Origin: Actinomycetes bacterium
GTDB taxonomy: Bacteria; Actinomycetota; Actinomycetes; Prado026
Direction: 5' to 3'
DNA length: 27,019 nt
Assembly (NCBI GenBank): GCA_025455945.1
Contig: JALOLN010000007.1
Location: 1 to 27,019 of the forward strand
A program made the position numbers and the translations under genes. Numbering within the stretch: position 1 is the first letter of the stretch; every line of letters starts with the position of its first letter. Below are positions 15,914 through 23,820 of the stretch, piece by piece. A model generated the notes under the pieces. That model saw only the letters and a list, made by a program, of their open reading frames with translations. It searched no databases and was not told the DNA's origin.

Positions 15914-15918
15914 GGGCC

Positions 15919-15945
15919 CTGGCACTCTCCTCCCGAGTGTGCCAA
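15919..15945. promoter_or_regulatory. second, degenerate CIRCE-like inverted repeat in the groES leader
   Basis: CTGGCACTC (15919-15927) repeats the left arm of the first CIRCE exactly. After a 7-bp spacer, GAGTGTGCCAA (15935-15945) is a right arm with two extra bases. An overlapping repeat, GTGCC (15939-15943) with GGCAC (15949-15953), could form an RNA stem. A second weak CIRCE upstream of groES is also known in mycobacteria (from memory). Confidence 0.6.
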
Positions 15946-16026
15946 TGCGGCACGGGCCCTGACACCGCGACGGCAGGCCCGCGGTCGCCTCCCACTCGAG
16001 ACAACTCCGTCGGAGGTCAAACAACC

Positions 16027-16320
16027 GTGTCGGTCTCCATCAAGCCGCTCGACGACCGCATCCTGGTCAAGCCGCTCGACGCCGAGCAGACCACCGCGTC
16101 CGGCCTGGTGATCCCGGACACCGCCAAGGAGAAGCCCCAGGAGGGCGAGGTCCTGGCGGTCGGCCCCGGTCGCTTCGAGGACGGCCACCGGCTGCCCATG
16201 GACGTGGCTGTCGGCGACAAGGTCATCTACAGCAAGTACGGCGGCACCGAGGTCAAGTACAACGGCGAGGAGTACCTCATCCTCTCCGCGCGCGACGTGC
16301 TCGCGGTGCTCGAGAAGTAG
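16027..16320 (+). CDS. groES: co-chaperonin GroES
   Basis: GroES is the heptameric lid of the GroEL folding chamber. The 97 residues are complete: SIKPLDDRILVKPLDAEQTTASGLVIPDTAKEKPQEGEV contains the family signature and mobile loop. VGDKVIYSKYGGTEVKYNGEEYLILSARDVLAVLEK is the C-terminal half. The GTG at 16027 follows GGAGGT (16012-16017) at 9 nt; the reading frame continues upstream but covers the CIRCE region and is not coding. Expression should be under HrcA, judging by the CIRCE at 15872-15898. Confidence 0.98.
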   Translation: MSVSIKPLDDRILVKPLDAEQTTASGLVIPDTAKEKPQEGEVLAVGPGRFEDGHRLPMDVAVGDKVIYSKYGGTEVKYNGEEYLILSARDVLAVLEK

Positions 16321-16353
16321 CAGCCGCCCACCGAGCCACACCCAGCTGCGGAC

Positions 16354-16390
16354 GACGCCCCGGCGGCCCCACCCCGGGCCCTGGGGCGTC
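16354..16390 (+). terminator. hairpin between groES and groEL, possible attenuator or processing site
   Basis: GACGCCCC (16354-16361) pairs with GGGGCGTC (16383-16390); GG and CC inside extend the stem past a one-base bulge. The 111-bp gap has no second promoter I can support. Such a structure could reduce or process read-through so that groES and groEL mRNA differ; no T-tract follows. Confidence 0.45.
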
Positions 16391-16431
16391 CTCCGTCGCA
16401 CCCCCGACCAGCGAGAAGGACAGCCCACACC

Positions 16432-18063
<1,632 letters not shown>

Positions 18064-18099
18064 CAGGGCAGGAGCCGCCAGGAGCGGGTGGGGCGTCGG

Positions 18100-18393
18100 T
18101 CAGGACGCGATGACCAGCCGGCGCCCGGCGTACAGGGCCTCGCGGTCGTCCTCGCTCAGGCCGCCCCAGACGCCGTAGGGCTCACGGACGGTCAGCGCAT
18201 GGGCGGCGCACTCCCGCAGCACCGGGCAGCGGGCGCAGACCGCCTTCGCGGCCGCCTCCCGGGCGGTTCGGGCCGGACCGCGCTCGCCCTCCGGGTGGAA
18301 GAACAGGCTCGGGTCCTCGTCGCGGCAGGCGGCGTGCAGCTGCCAGTCCCACAGGTCGGCGTTCGGTCCGGGGAGGCGGGAGAGGTCGGCCAT
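18100..18393 (-). CDS. whiD: WhiB-family iron-sulfur transcription factor, WhiD/WhiB3 type
   Basis: WhiB-like proteins bind a 4Fe-4S cluster and act with the principal sigma factor to control development and redox or nitric-oxide responses. In the 97 residues the four cluster cysteines are Cys23, Cys53, Cys56 and Cys62 (CxxCxxxxxC), followed by the GVWGG turn (74-78). The N-terminal LPGPNADLWDWQL and FFHPEGERGPART segments resemble M. tuberculosis WhiB3 and Streptomyces WhiD more than WhiB1 or WhiB2. Its location beside groEL1 and near bldM is that of whiB3/whiD. The ATG at 18393 has AGGAG 6 nt away. The basic C-terminus (AGRRLVIAS) is shorter than in WhiB3, so DNA contacts may be weaker. Confidence 0.93.
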   Translation of the reverse strand: MADLSRLPGPNADLWDWQLHAACRDEDPSLFFHPEGERGPARTAREAAAKAVCARCPVLRECAAHALTVREPYGVWGGLSEDDREALYAGRRLVIAS

Positions 18394-18431
18394 GGCGTGC
18401 TCCTGAGGGTCGTGTCCGCGGTGCAGTCCTC

Positions 18432-18460
18432 AGCGTACAATCGCGCCAAAAGTTGGTCAA
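18432..18460 (-). promoter_or_regulatory. predicted promoter of the whiD-type gene
   Basis: On the minus strand, TTGACC (18460-18455) and TACGCT (18437-18432) are exactly 17 bp apart. The expected mRNA start is near 18425, giving a leader of about 32 nt. The spacer is unusually A/T-rich for this genome and contains CCAA-CTT-TTGG, a small inverted repeat. Confidence 0.75.
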
Positions 18461-18522
18461 GTGCTGCCGAGGTGCGGGTTCTCGGGTGGCAGGGTGCGCC
18501 GGTCACCGCCACACTTCTCCCC

Positions 18523-19485
18523 ATGCCCGCCCGTCCGAGCCCCGCGCCGGCCGAGCCGCCCGGGGTCACCGGCGGTCCGGCCCTGAGCGCTGCCCTCACG
18601 GTCGCGGCGGTGGCCCGGCGGCTGGGGGTGGCCCCCGCCACCCTGCGCACCTGGGACCGCCGCTACGGCATCGGACCCAGCCTGCGCACGGCGGGCGCCC
18701 ATCGCCGCTACGGACCCGAGGACGTGGCCCGGCTCGAGGTGATGCGCCGGCTCACCCTGGACGGCGTCGGCCCCGGGGAGGCGGCACGGGTCGCCCTCGC
18801 CTCCGACGGGTCGGCGGCCCCCGCCGCGTCGGCCGCGCACGCTCACGGCGGCGGCCGGGTCCTGGCCCTGCCGCAGGCGGCCCCGGACGTGCGGGGGCTG
18901 GGGCGGGCCGCGATGGCGCTGGACGGCCAAGCGGTCCTCGAGCTGCTGCGCAGTGCGGTGGCGGCTCGTGGTGTCGTGCCGACGTGGGAGGAGCTCGTCG
19001 TCCCCGTGCTGGCCGGGATCGGCCGGCGGTGGGAGAGCACCGGCCAGAGCATCGAGGTCGAGCACCTGCTGTCGGAGTGCGTCGCCACCGTGCTGCGCGC
19101 CGTCGGCCAGGACGTGCCGGCGGCGCGCAACCACCGGCCCGTGCTGCTCGCTGCGGCCGCCGAGGAGATGCACACCCTGCCGCTGTACGCCGTGGCCGGC
19201 GGCCTGGCCGAGGTCGGGGTCCAGTCCCGGTTGCTCGGGGCCAGGGTCCCCGGGGAGGCCCTGGCCGCCGCCGTCCGCCGCAGCGGCCCGAGCGCGGTCT
19301 TCGTGTGGTCCCAGCTGTCGGCCACCGGCGATCCGGGCCTGCTCGCCGGGCTGCCCGGCCAGCGTTCGCCGGTGCTCGTCGCCGCCGGTGGTCCGGGTTG
19401 GCCGGAGGTGCTGCCCGACGGCGTCGTCCGCTGCGCCCACCTCGAGGACGCGGTGGCCCGGCTGGCCGCCGCTGCCGGCGGGTGA
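18523..19485 (+). CDS. MerR-type regulator with C-terminal cobalamin-binding domain (CarH/LitR-like)
   Basis: The 320-residue protein has an N-terminal MerR winged helix at about 25-75 (AAVARRLGVAPATLRTWDRRYGIGP then RTAGAHRRYGPEDVARLEVM). A linker follows, then a helical bundle and a B12-binding Rossmann fold. The motif W-x9-EH is exact (Trp170, Glu180, His181); in CarH photoreceptors it caps adenosylcobalamin. EMH at 215-217 matches the E-x-H part of the lower-ligand motif, but the usual glycine three residues on is Pro220. A light- or B12-responsive repressor is therefore likely but not proven. The ATG at 18523 has no Shine-Dalgarno; CACACT 7 nt upstream could be a weak leaderless -10. It is divergent from the whiD-type gene. 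Confidence 0.85.
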   Translation: MPARPSPAPAEPPGVTGGPALSAALTVAAVARRLGVAPATLRTWDRRYGIGPSLRTAGAHRRYGPEDVARLEVMRRLTLDGVGPGEAARVALASDGSAAPAASAAHAHGGGRVLALPQAAPDVRGLGRAAMALDGQAVLELLRSAVAARGVVPTWEELVVPVLAGIGRRWESTGQSIEVEHLLSECVATVLRAVGQDVPAARNHRPVLLAAAAEEMHTLPLYAVAGGLAEVGVQSRLLGARVPGEALAAAVRRSGPSAVFVWSQLSATGDPGLLAGLPGQRSPVLVAAGGPGWPEVLPDGVVRCAHLEDAVARLAAAAGG

Positions 19486-19524
19486 CGCTCGGGTAGCCTC
19501 CCCACGGGGATGAGGGAGGGCCAC

Positions 19525-20442
19525 GTGACGGACGAGCTCGCCGGGCTGCTGGCCGCGGGGGAACGGGCGGCGTTCCACGGGCGCCCAGCGGCGGGCGTGG
19601 CCCCGCTGCAGCGGGCAGTCGAGGCCGCCCACGCGGCCGGCCGTGACGACGAGGCCACCGCTGCCGCCTGGCTGCTGGGGGTCGCCCTCGGCGCCGCCGG
19701 GCGGTACGGCAGCGCGCTCGCCGTCCTCGACCCGCTGGCCGAGCACGGCGCGGCCGCCCCGCCGGCGCGCCGGCTGTTCGCGGCGCTGGCCGCGGCCACC
19801 GCCGCCAGCGTGCACCGGCAGCTGGGTCGGCACGCCGCGGCCCGCACCCTCGACGACCGTGCGCTCGCGCTCGCCGGGGACTCCGCGGAGGCGGTCTTCG
19901 ACGCCCGGCTGGGGCTCGCGGCGGACGCCGTGGGTCTGGGCGAGGCCCAGGTGGCGGAGACGGAGCTGGCGCGGGCGGCCGAGGTGGCCCAGGGGCGTCC
20001 GGACTGGTGGCGGCAGCGGGTCCGGCTGGAGTGGGTGCGCACCGAGGTGGCGCTGCTGACGGGGGACCCGGCGGAGGCCGCCCGGTGCGCCGATGCCGCC
20101 GTGACCCTGGCCGAGGTGTCCGGGGCACCGCGGCACGTGGCCAAGGGGCTGCTGTTCCTCGGCGTGGCGGAGGTGGAGCGCGGCGACCGGCCGGCCGCGG
20201 TGGCGACGCTGCGCCGGGCTGCCACGCTGGCCGAGAGCCTGGGGTGCCTGCCGCTGCTGTGGCCCTCGCGTGCCGTGCTCGGCGCCCTGCTGGAGTCCGA
20301 GGCCCCCGCGGAGGCGGCGCGCCACCTCGCCGGTGCCCGCAGCGCGGTGCTCGCGATCGCCGACGACCTGCCGGAGGAGCTGCGCTCCGGGTGGCTGGAG
20401 CGGCCGGACATCGCGGCCCTGCTCGGGTCGTCGGGCGAATAG
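19525..20442 (+). CDS. TPR-like helical-repeat protein of unknown function
   Basis: The 305 residues are almost all alpha-helical, alanine- and leucine-rich, with repeated 34-residue-like units. Examples are GVAPLQRAVEAAHAAGRDDEATAAAWLLGVALGAAGRYGSALAVLD and GLLFLGVAEVERGDRPAAVATLRRAATLAESLG, which fit tetratricopeptide-type hairpins. No catalytic motif or membrane segment is visible. GTG 19525 is preferred over ATG 19510 because AGGGAGG (19513-19519) lies 5 nt upstream of it; TAGCCT at 19494-19499 may be a -10 box. It sits between the cobalamin-type regulator and bldM. A hypothetical protein at a similar position accompanies sigD in M. tuberculosis (from memory), so a scaffold or adaptor for the neighbouring regulators is a guess. 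Confidence 0.8.
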   Translation: MTDELAGLLAAGERAAFHGRPAAGVAPLQRAVEAAHAAGRDDEATAAAWLLGVALGAAGRYGSALAVLDPLAEHGAAAPPARRLFAALAAATAASVHRQLGRHAAARTLDDRALALAGDSAEAVFDARLGLAADAVGLGEAQVAETELARAAEVAQGRPDWWRQRVRLEWVRTEVALLTGDPAEAARCADAAVTLAEVSGAPRHVAKGLLFLGVAEVERGDRPAAVATLRRAATLAESLGCLPLLWPSRAVLGALLESEAPAEAARHLAGARSAVLAIADDLPEELRSGWLERPDIAALLGSSGE

Positions 20443-20465
20443 TCGGCGTCCGGGGCTCACGCCGA
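20443..20465. repeat. 7-9-7 inverted repeat upstream of bldM
   Basis: TCGGCGT (20443-20449) and ACGCCGA (20459-20465) are perfect complements around a 9-nt spacer, centred about 38 nt before the bldM GTG and starting right after the previous stop codon. It could be an operator or a terminator; there is no T-tract. Confidence 0.5.
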
Positions 20466-20491
20466 GGGGATGGGCTGCCGACAACCCCCTC

Positions 20492-21103
20492 GTGACGACG
20501 GTTTGCGTCTGCGACGACTCCCCGCTGGCCCGGGAGTCGCTGCGCCGCGTCGTGGCCACCGCACCGGGGGTGGACCGGGTGACGACGGCGGCCAGCGGCG
20601 AGGAGGCCCTGGCCCGGTACTCGGTCGAGCGGCCCGACCTGCTGCTCGTCGACGTCCGCATGCCGGGCATCGGGGGCGTCGAGGCGGCGCGTCGGCTGCT
20701 CGCGGTGCACCCGGAGGCCAGGGTCGTCATGCTCACCATGGCCGAGGACACCGACGGGGTCGCGCGGGCTGTGGCGCACGGGGCCCGGGGCTACCTGCGC
20801 AAGGACGCCTCGCGCGAGGAGGTGTGCGCCACCATGGCCCAGGTGCTGGCCGGGCGGTCCCGCTCCGGGCCGGCGGCGCGCCGGCGATCCGACGGCTCCG
20901 GCGACGTGCCGGCACTGTCGGAGCGGGAGCTGCAGGTCCTCACCGCGATGGCCCGGGGCCGGAGCAACGCCGAGATCGGCCGGGAGCTGTACCTGTCGGA
21001 GGACACGGTCAAGACCCACGCCCGCCGGCTGTTCCGCAAGCTCGGCGCCTCCGACCGTGCGCACGCGGTCGCCGTCGGCTTCCGCTGGGGGATGGTGCGC
21101 TGA
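20492..21103 (+). CDS. bldM: BldM-type orphan response regulator (receiver plus LuxR/NarL HTH)
   Basis: BldM is a developmental regulator in Streptomyces, acting as a homodimer or as a heterodimer with WhiI. The 203-residue sequence aligns throughout: VCVCDDSPLARESLRRVVATAPGVDRVTTAASGEE at the N-terminus, and SNAEIGRELYLSEDTVKTHARRLFRKLGASDRAHAVAVGFRWGMVR as the HTH. The receiver keeps the full acidic pocket: Asp8, Asp9, Asp54 (phosphoacceptor position), Thr82 and Lys104. No sensor kinase gene is adjacent. The GTG at 20492 reproduces the family N-terminus (MTxV.VCDDSPLARE); no Shine-Dalgarno is close. guaB follows 22 bp downstream. Confidence in orthology is high because the whiD-bldM-guaB order matches Streptomyces (from memory). 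Confidence 0.93.
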   Translation: MTTVCVCDDSPLARESLRRVVATAPGVDRVTTAASGEEALARYSVERPDLLLVDVRMPGIGGVEAARRLLAVHPEARVVMLTMAEDTDGVARAVAHGARGYLRKDASREEVCATMAQVLAGRSRSGPAARRRSDGSGDVPALSERELQVLTAMARGRSNAEIGRELYLSEDTVKTHARRLFRKLGASDRAHAVAVGFRWGMVR

Positions 21104-21113
21104 CCTGCGCCGG

Positions 21114-21119
21114 TACCCT
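21114..21119 (+). promoter_or_regulatory. predicted leaderless -10 box of guaB
   Basis: TACCCT ends 6 nt before the guaB ATG. The 22-bp gap after bldM contains no Shine-Dalgarno, supporting a leaderless mRNA. A separate promoter would uncouple guaB from bldM expression. Confidence 0.5.
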
Positions 21120-21125
21120 CTACCC

Positions 21126-22631
21126 ATGCCGGAGGTACCCGAGAAGTTCGCCGCGCTGGGGCTGACGTACGACGACGTGCTGCTGCTGCCGGGCGAGTCC
21201 GACCTCTCCCCGTCGGACATCGACACGACCTCCCGCCTGACCCGGGAGATCTCGCTCCGGGTGCCGCTGGTGTCGGCCGCCATGGACACCGTCACCGAGT
21301 CGCGGATGGCGATCGCGATGGCTCGGCAGGGCGGCCTGGGCGTGCTGCACCGCAACCTGTCGATCGCGGACCAGGCCTACCAGGTCGACCTGGTCAAGCG
21401 GACCCAGACGGGGATCATCTCCAACCCGGTCACCATCGGCCCGGACGCGACCCTGGAGGACCTCGACCGGGTGTGCGGCGAGTACCGCGTGTCCGGGCTG
21501 CCCGTCGTCGACGCCGACCAGCGGCTGCTGGGCATCATCACCAACCGCGACCTGCGCTTCGTCCCCGTCGCCGACTGGGCCACCACCAAGGTGGACGAGG
21601 TGATGACCCCGAGCCCGCTCATCACCGGACCGGTCGGCATCTCCCGCGACGAGGCGACGCTGCTGCTGCGCCGGCACAAGCTGGAGCGGCTGCCGCTCGT
21701 CGACGGCGACGGCCGGCTGGGGGGGCTGATCACGGTCAAGGACTTCGTGAAGTCCGAGCAGTACCCCAAGGCGTCCAAGGACGCGCAGGGCCGGCTCATG
21801 GTGGGGGCCGCCATCGGCTACTTCGGCGACGCCTGGGAACGGGCGGCAACGCTCGTCGAGGCCGGTGTCGACGTCCTCGTCGCCGACACCGCCCACGGCC
21901 ACGTGCGGATGCTGCTCGACATGGTCCGGCGGCTGAAGTCGGACCCGGCCACCCGGCACGTGCAGCTCATGGGGGGCAACGTCGCCACGCGGGCGGGGGC
22001 GCAGGCGTTCGTCGACGCCGGCGCGGACGCGGTGAAGGTGGGCGTCGGGCCCGGTTCGATCTGCACCACCAGGCTCGTGACCGGGGTCGGTGTCCCGCAG
22101 GTCACCGCCGTCCACGAGGCTGCGCAGGTGTGCCGCCCGGCCGGCGTCCCGGTCGTCGCCGACGGCGGCCTGCAGTACTCCGGGGACATCGCCAAGGCGA
22201 TCGTCGCGGGCGCGGAGTCGGTGATGATCGGCTCGCTGCTCGCCGGGTGCGAGGAGTCGCCGGGGGACCTCGTGCTCGTCGGCGGCAAGCAGTTCAAGAC
22301 CTACCGCGGCATGGGGTCGCTCGGCGCGATGTCCAGCCGGGGCAAGAAGTCGTACTCCAAGGACCGCTACTTCCAGGCCGAGGTCAGCAGCGACGAGATG
22401 ATCGTGCCGGAGGGCATCGAGGGCCAGGTGGCGTACAAGGGGCCGCTGGCCGGCGTCGCCCACCAGCTCATCGGCGGGCTGCACCAGTCGATGTTCTACG
22501 TCGGTGCGCGGACCGTCCCCGAGCTGCAGGAGAAGGGCCGGTTCGTCCGGATCACGTCGGCCTCGCTGCGGGAGAGCCATCCGCACGACGTCCAGATGAC
22601 GGCCGAGGCGCCGAACTACACGGCGCGCTGA
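21126..22631 (+). CDS. guaB: IMP dehydrogenase
   Basis: GuaB oxidises IMP to XMP with NAD, the rate-limiting step to guanine nucleotides. The 501 residues begin PEKFAALGLTYDDVLLLPGESDL, the family start, which fixes the ATG at 21126; longer in-frame reading upstream lies over bldM. The TIM barrel is interrupted by a tandem CBS pair (about 100-210) that senses nucleotides. The catalytic loop GVGPGSICTTR holds the nucleophile Cys313. GGNVATRAGA, ADGGLQYSGDIAKAI and the flap region YRGMGSLGAMSSRGKKSYSKDRYFQ are intact. GuaB3 is encoded 20 bp downstream. Confidence 0.98.
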   Translation: MPEVPEKFAALGLTYDDVLLLPGESDLSPSDIDTTSRLTREISLRVPLVSAAMDTVTESRMAIAMARQGGLGVLHRNLSIADQAYQVDLVKRTQTGIISNPVTIGPDATLEDLDRVCGEYRVSGLPVVDADQRLLGIITNRDLRFVPVADWATTKVDEVMTPSPLITGPVGISRDEATLLLRRHKLERLPLVDGDGRLGGLITVKDFVKSEQYPKASKDAQGRLMVGAAIGYFGDAWERAATLVEAGVDVLVADTAHGHVRMLLDMVRRLKSDPATRHVQLMGGNVATRAGAQAFVDAGADAVKVGVGPGSICTTRLVTGVGVPQVTAVHEAAQVCRPAGVPVVADGGLQYSGDIAKAIVAGAESVMIGSLLAGCEESPGDLVLVGGKQFKTYRGMGSLGAMSSRGKKSYSKDRYFQAEVSSDEMIVPEGIEGQVAYKGPLAGVAHQLIGGLHQSMFYVGARTVPELQEKGRFVRITSASLRESHPHDVQMTAEAPNYTAR

Positions 22632-22651
22632 CCAGGTCGAAGGGGACACCG

Positions 22652-23761
22652 GTGGAGATCGAGATCGGCAGGGGCAAGCGGGGCCGGGAGGCGTACGCCT
22701 TCGACGACGTGGCCATCGTGCCGAGCCGGCGTACCCGCGACCCGCAGGAGGTCTCCATCGCCTGGCAGATCGACGCCTACCGCTTCGAGCTGCCGCTGCT
22801 GGCCGCGCCCATGGACTCGGTCGTCTCACCGGCGACCGCGGTCGCGCTCGGCCGGCTCGGCGGCGTCGGGGTGCTCAACCTCGAGGGGCTGTGGACCCGG
22901 TACGACGACCCCGAGCCGCTGCTTGCCGAGGTCGTCGGCCTGGACGACGACGCGTCCACGACCCGGATGCAGGAGCTGTACGCGGCACCCATCCGGCCGG
23001 ACCTCGTCGCCGCCCGGATCCGTGAGGTCCGCGCGGGCGGGGTCACGGTCGCTGCGGCGCTGTCGCCGGGCCGGACGGCCCAGCTGGCCGCGACCGTCGT
23101 CGAGGCGGGGGTCGACCTGTTCGTCATCCGCGGCACGACGGTCTCGGCCGAGCACGTCTCCGGGCAGGCCGAGCCGCTCAACCTCAAGCGGTTCATCTAC
23201 GAGCTCGACGTCCCTGTCGTCGTGGGCGGGGTGGCCACGTACACCGCCGCCCTGCACCTCATGCGCACCGGTGCGGCCGGGGTGCTCGTCGGGTTCGGCG
23301 GCGGTGCGGCGCACACGACGCGTGCAGTGCTCGGCGTGGCCGTGCCGATGGCAACGGCGGTCGCGGACGTCGCCGCGGCCCGGCGCGACTACCTCGACGA
23401 GTCCGGCGGCCGGTACGTCCACGTCATCGCGGACGGTGGCGTCGGGCGGTCCGGGGACATCGCCAAGGCCATCGCCTGCGGCGCCGACGCGGTGATGATG
23501 GGCTCGCCGCTGGCCCGGGCCGAGGAGGCCCCGGGTCGGGGCTGGCACTGGGGGTCGGAGGCCCACCACGGCCAGCTGCCCCGGGGCGAGCGGGTCCGGG
23601 TCGGCACCGTGGGCACCCTCGCCGAGATCCTGCTGGGGCCCTCCCGCGTCCCCGACGGGACCATGAACCTCTTCGGGGCGCTGCGCCGGGCGATGGCCAC
23701 CACGGGCTACTCGGAGCTGAAGGAGTTCCAGCGGGTCGAGGTCACCGTCGTCGGGCGCTGA
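22652..23761 (+). CDS. guaB3: GuaB3-family IMP dehydrogenase/GMP reductase-related protein
   Basis: This is the actinobacterial paralogue of GuaB. It has 369 residues and no CBS domains. EIGRGKRGREAYAFDDVAIVPSRRTRDPQEVSIAWQID is its characteristic start, and LLAAPMDSVVSP, DLFVIRGTTVSAEHVS and VIADGGVGRSGDIAKAIACGADAVMMGSPLARAEEAPGRGWHWG follow the barrel order. The segment aligned with the GuaB catalytic loop reads VGFGGGAAHTTR: the SICTTR cysteine is not there. Normal IMP dehydrogenase chemistry is therefore doubtful, although a shifted cysteine cannot be excluded without an alignment. The GTG at 22652 has AAGGGGA 5 nt upstream. It probably shares the guaB transcript. Confidence 0.93.
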   Translation: MEIEIGRGKRGREAYAFDDVAIVPSRRTRDPQEVSIAWQIDAYRFELPLLAAPMDSVVSPATAVALGRLGGVGVLNLEGLWTRYDDPEPLLAEVVGLDDDASTTRMQELYAAPIRPDLVAARIREVRAGGVTVAAALSPGRTAQLAATVVEAGVDLFVIRGTTVSAEHVSGQAEPLNLKRFIYELDVPVVVGGVATYTAALHLMRTGAAGVLVGFGGGAAHTTRAVLGVAVPMATAVADVAAARRDYLDESGGRYVHVIADGGVGRSGDIAKAIACGADAVMMGSPLARAEEAPGRGWHWGSEAHHGQLPRGERVRVGTVGTLAEILLGPSRVPDGTMNLFGALRRAMATTGYSELKEFQRVEVTVVGR

Positions 23762-23785
23762 CCGGGCCGAGGTGACCTCCGACCC

Positions 23786-23797
23786 TACCGGGCGGTA
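23786..23797. promoter_or_regulatory. palindrome upstream of gabD2-choD, candidate repressor operator
   Basis: TACC (23786-23789) and GGTA (23794-23797) flank GGGC, a 12-bp palindrome of the kind bound by TetR-family repressors. It ends 10 bp before the predicted -10 box (23808), so it would cover the -35 region. A second palindrome, GAGGT-G-ACCTC (23769-23779), lies 6 bp further upstream. The identity of the regulator is unknown. Confidence 0.45.
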
Positions 23798-23807
23798 ACC
23801 ACGCGGC

Positions 23808-23813
23808 TAGTCT
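23808..23813 (+). promoter_or_regulatory. predicted leaderless -10 box of gabD2-choD
   Basis: TAGTCT ends 7 nt before the ATG at 23821. There is no Shine-Dalgarno and no clear -35 hexamer in the 59-bp gap. Confidence 0.45.
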
Positions 23814-23820
23814 GCGGCCC

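Noticed and set aside
15842..16026. In-frame upstream extensions of groES (to 15892) and of the methyltransferase (to 16024)
   Set aside because: Both would run through the CIRCE/promoter region and add residues unlike any family member; strong Shine-Dalgarno sequences mark the internal starts.
21057..21125. Longer guaB start at ATG 21057
   Set aside because: It would overlap the end of bldM and add residues absent from IMP dehydrogenases; ATG 21126 gives the family N-terminus.
18752..21355. 867-codon and overlapping 764- and 522-codon minus-strand frames opposite the MerR/TPR/bldM genes
   Set aside because: Arg/Pro/Ala/Ser-rich shadow translations with no motifs; the plus-strand genes carry clear family signatures.
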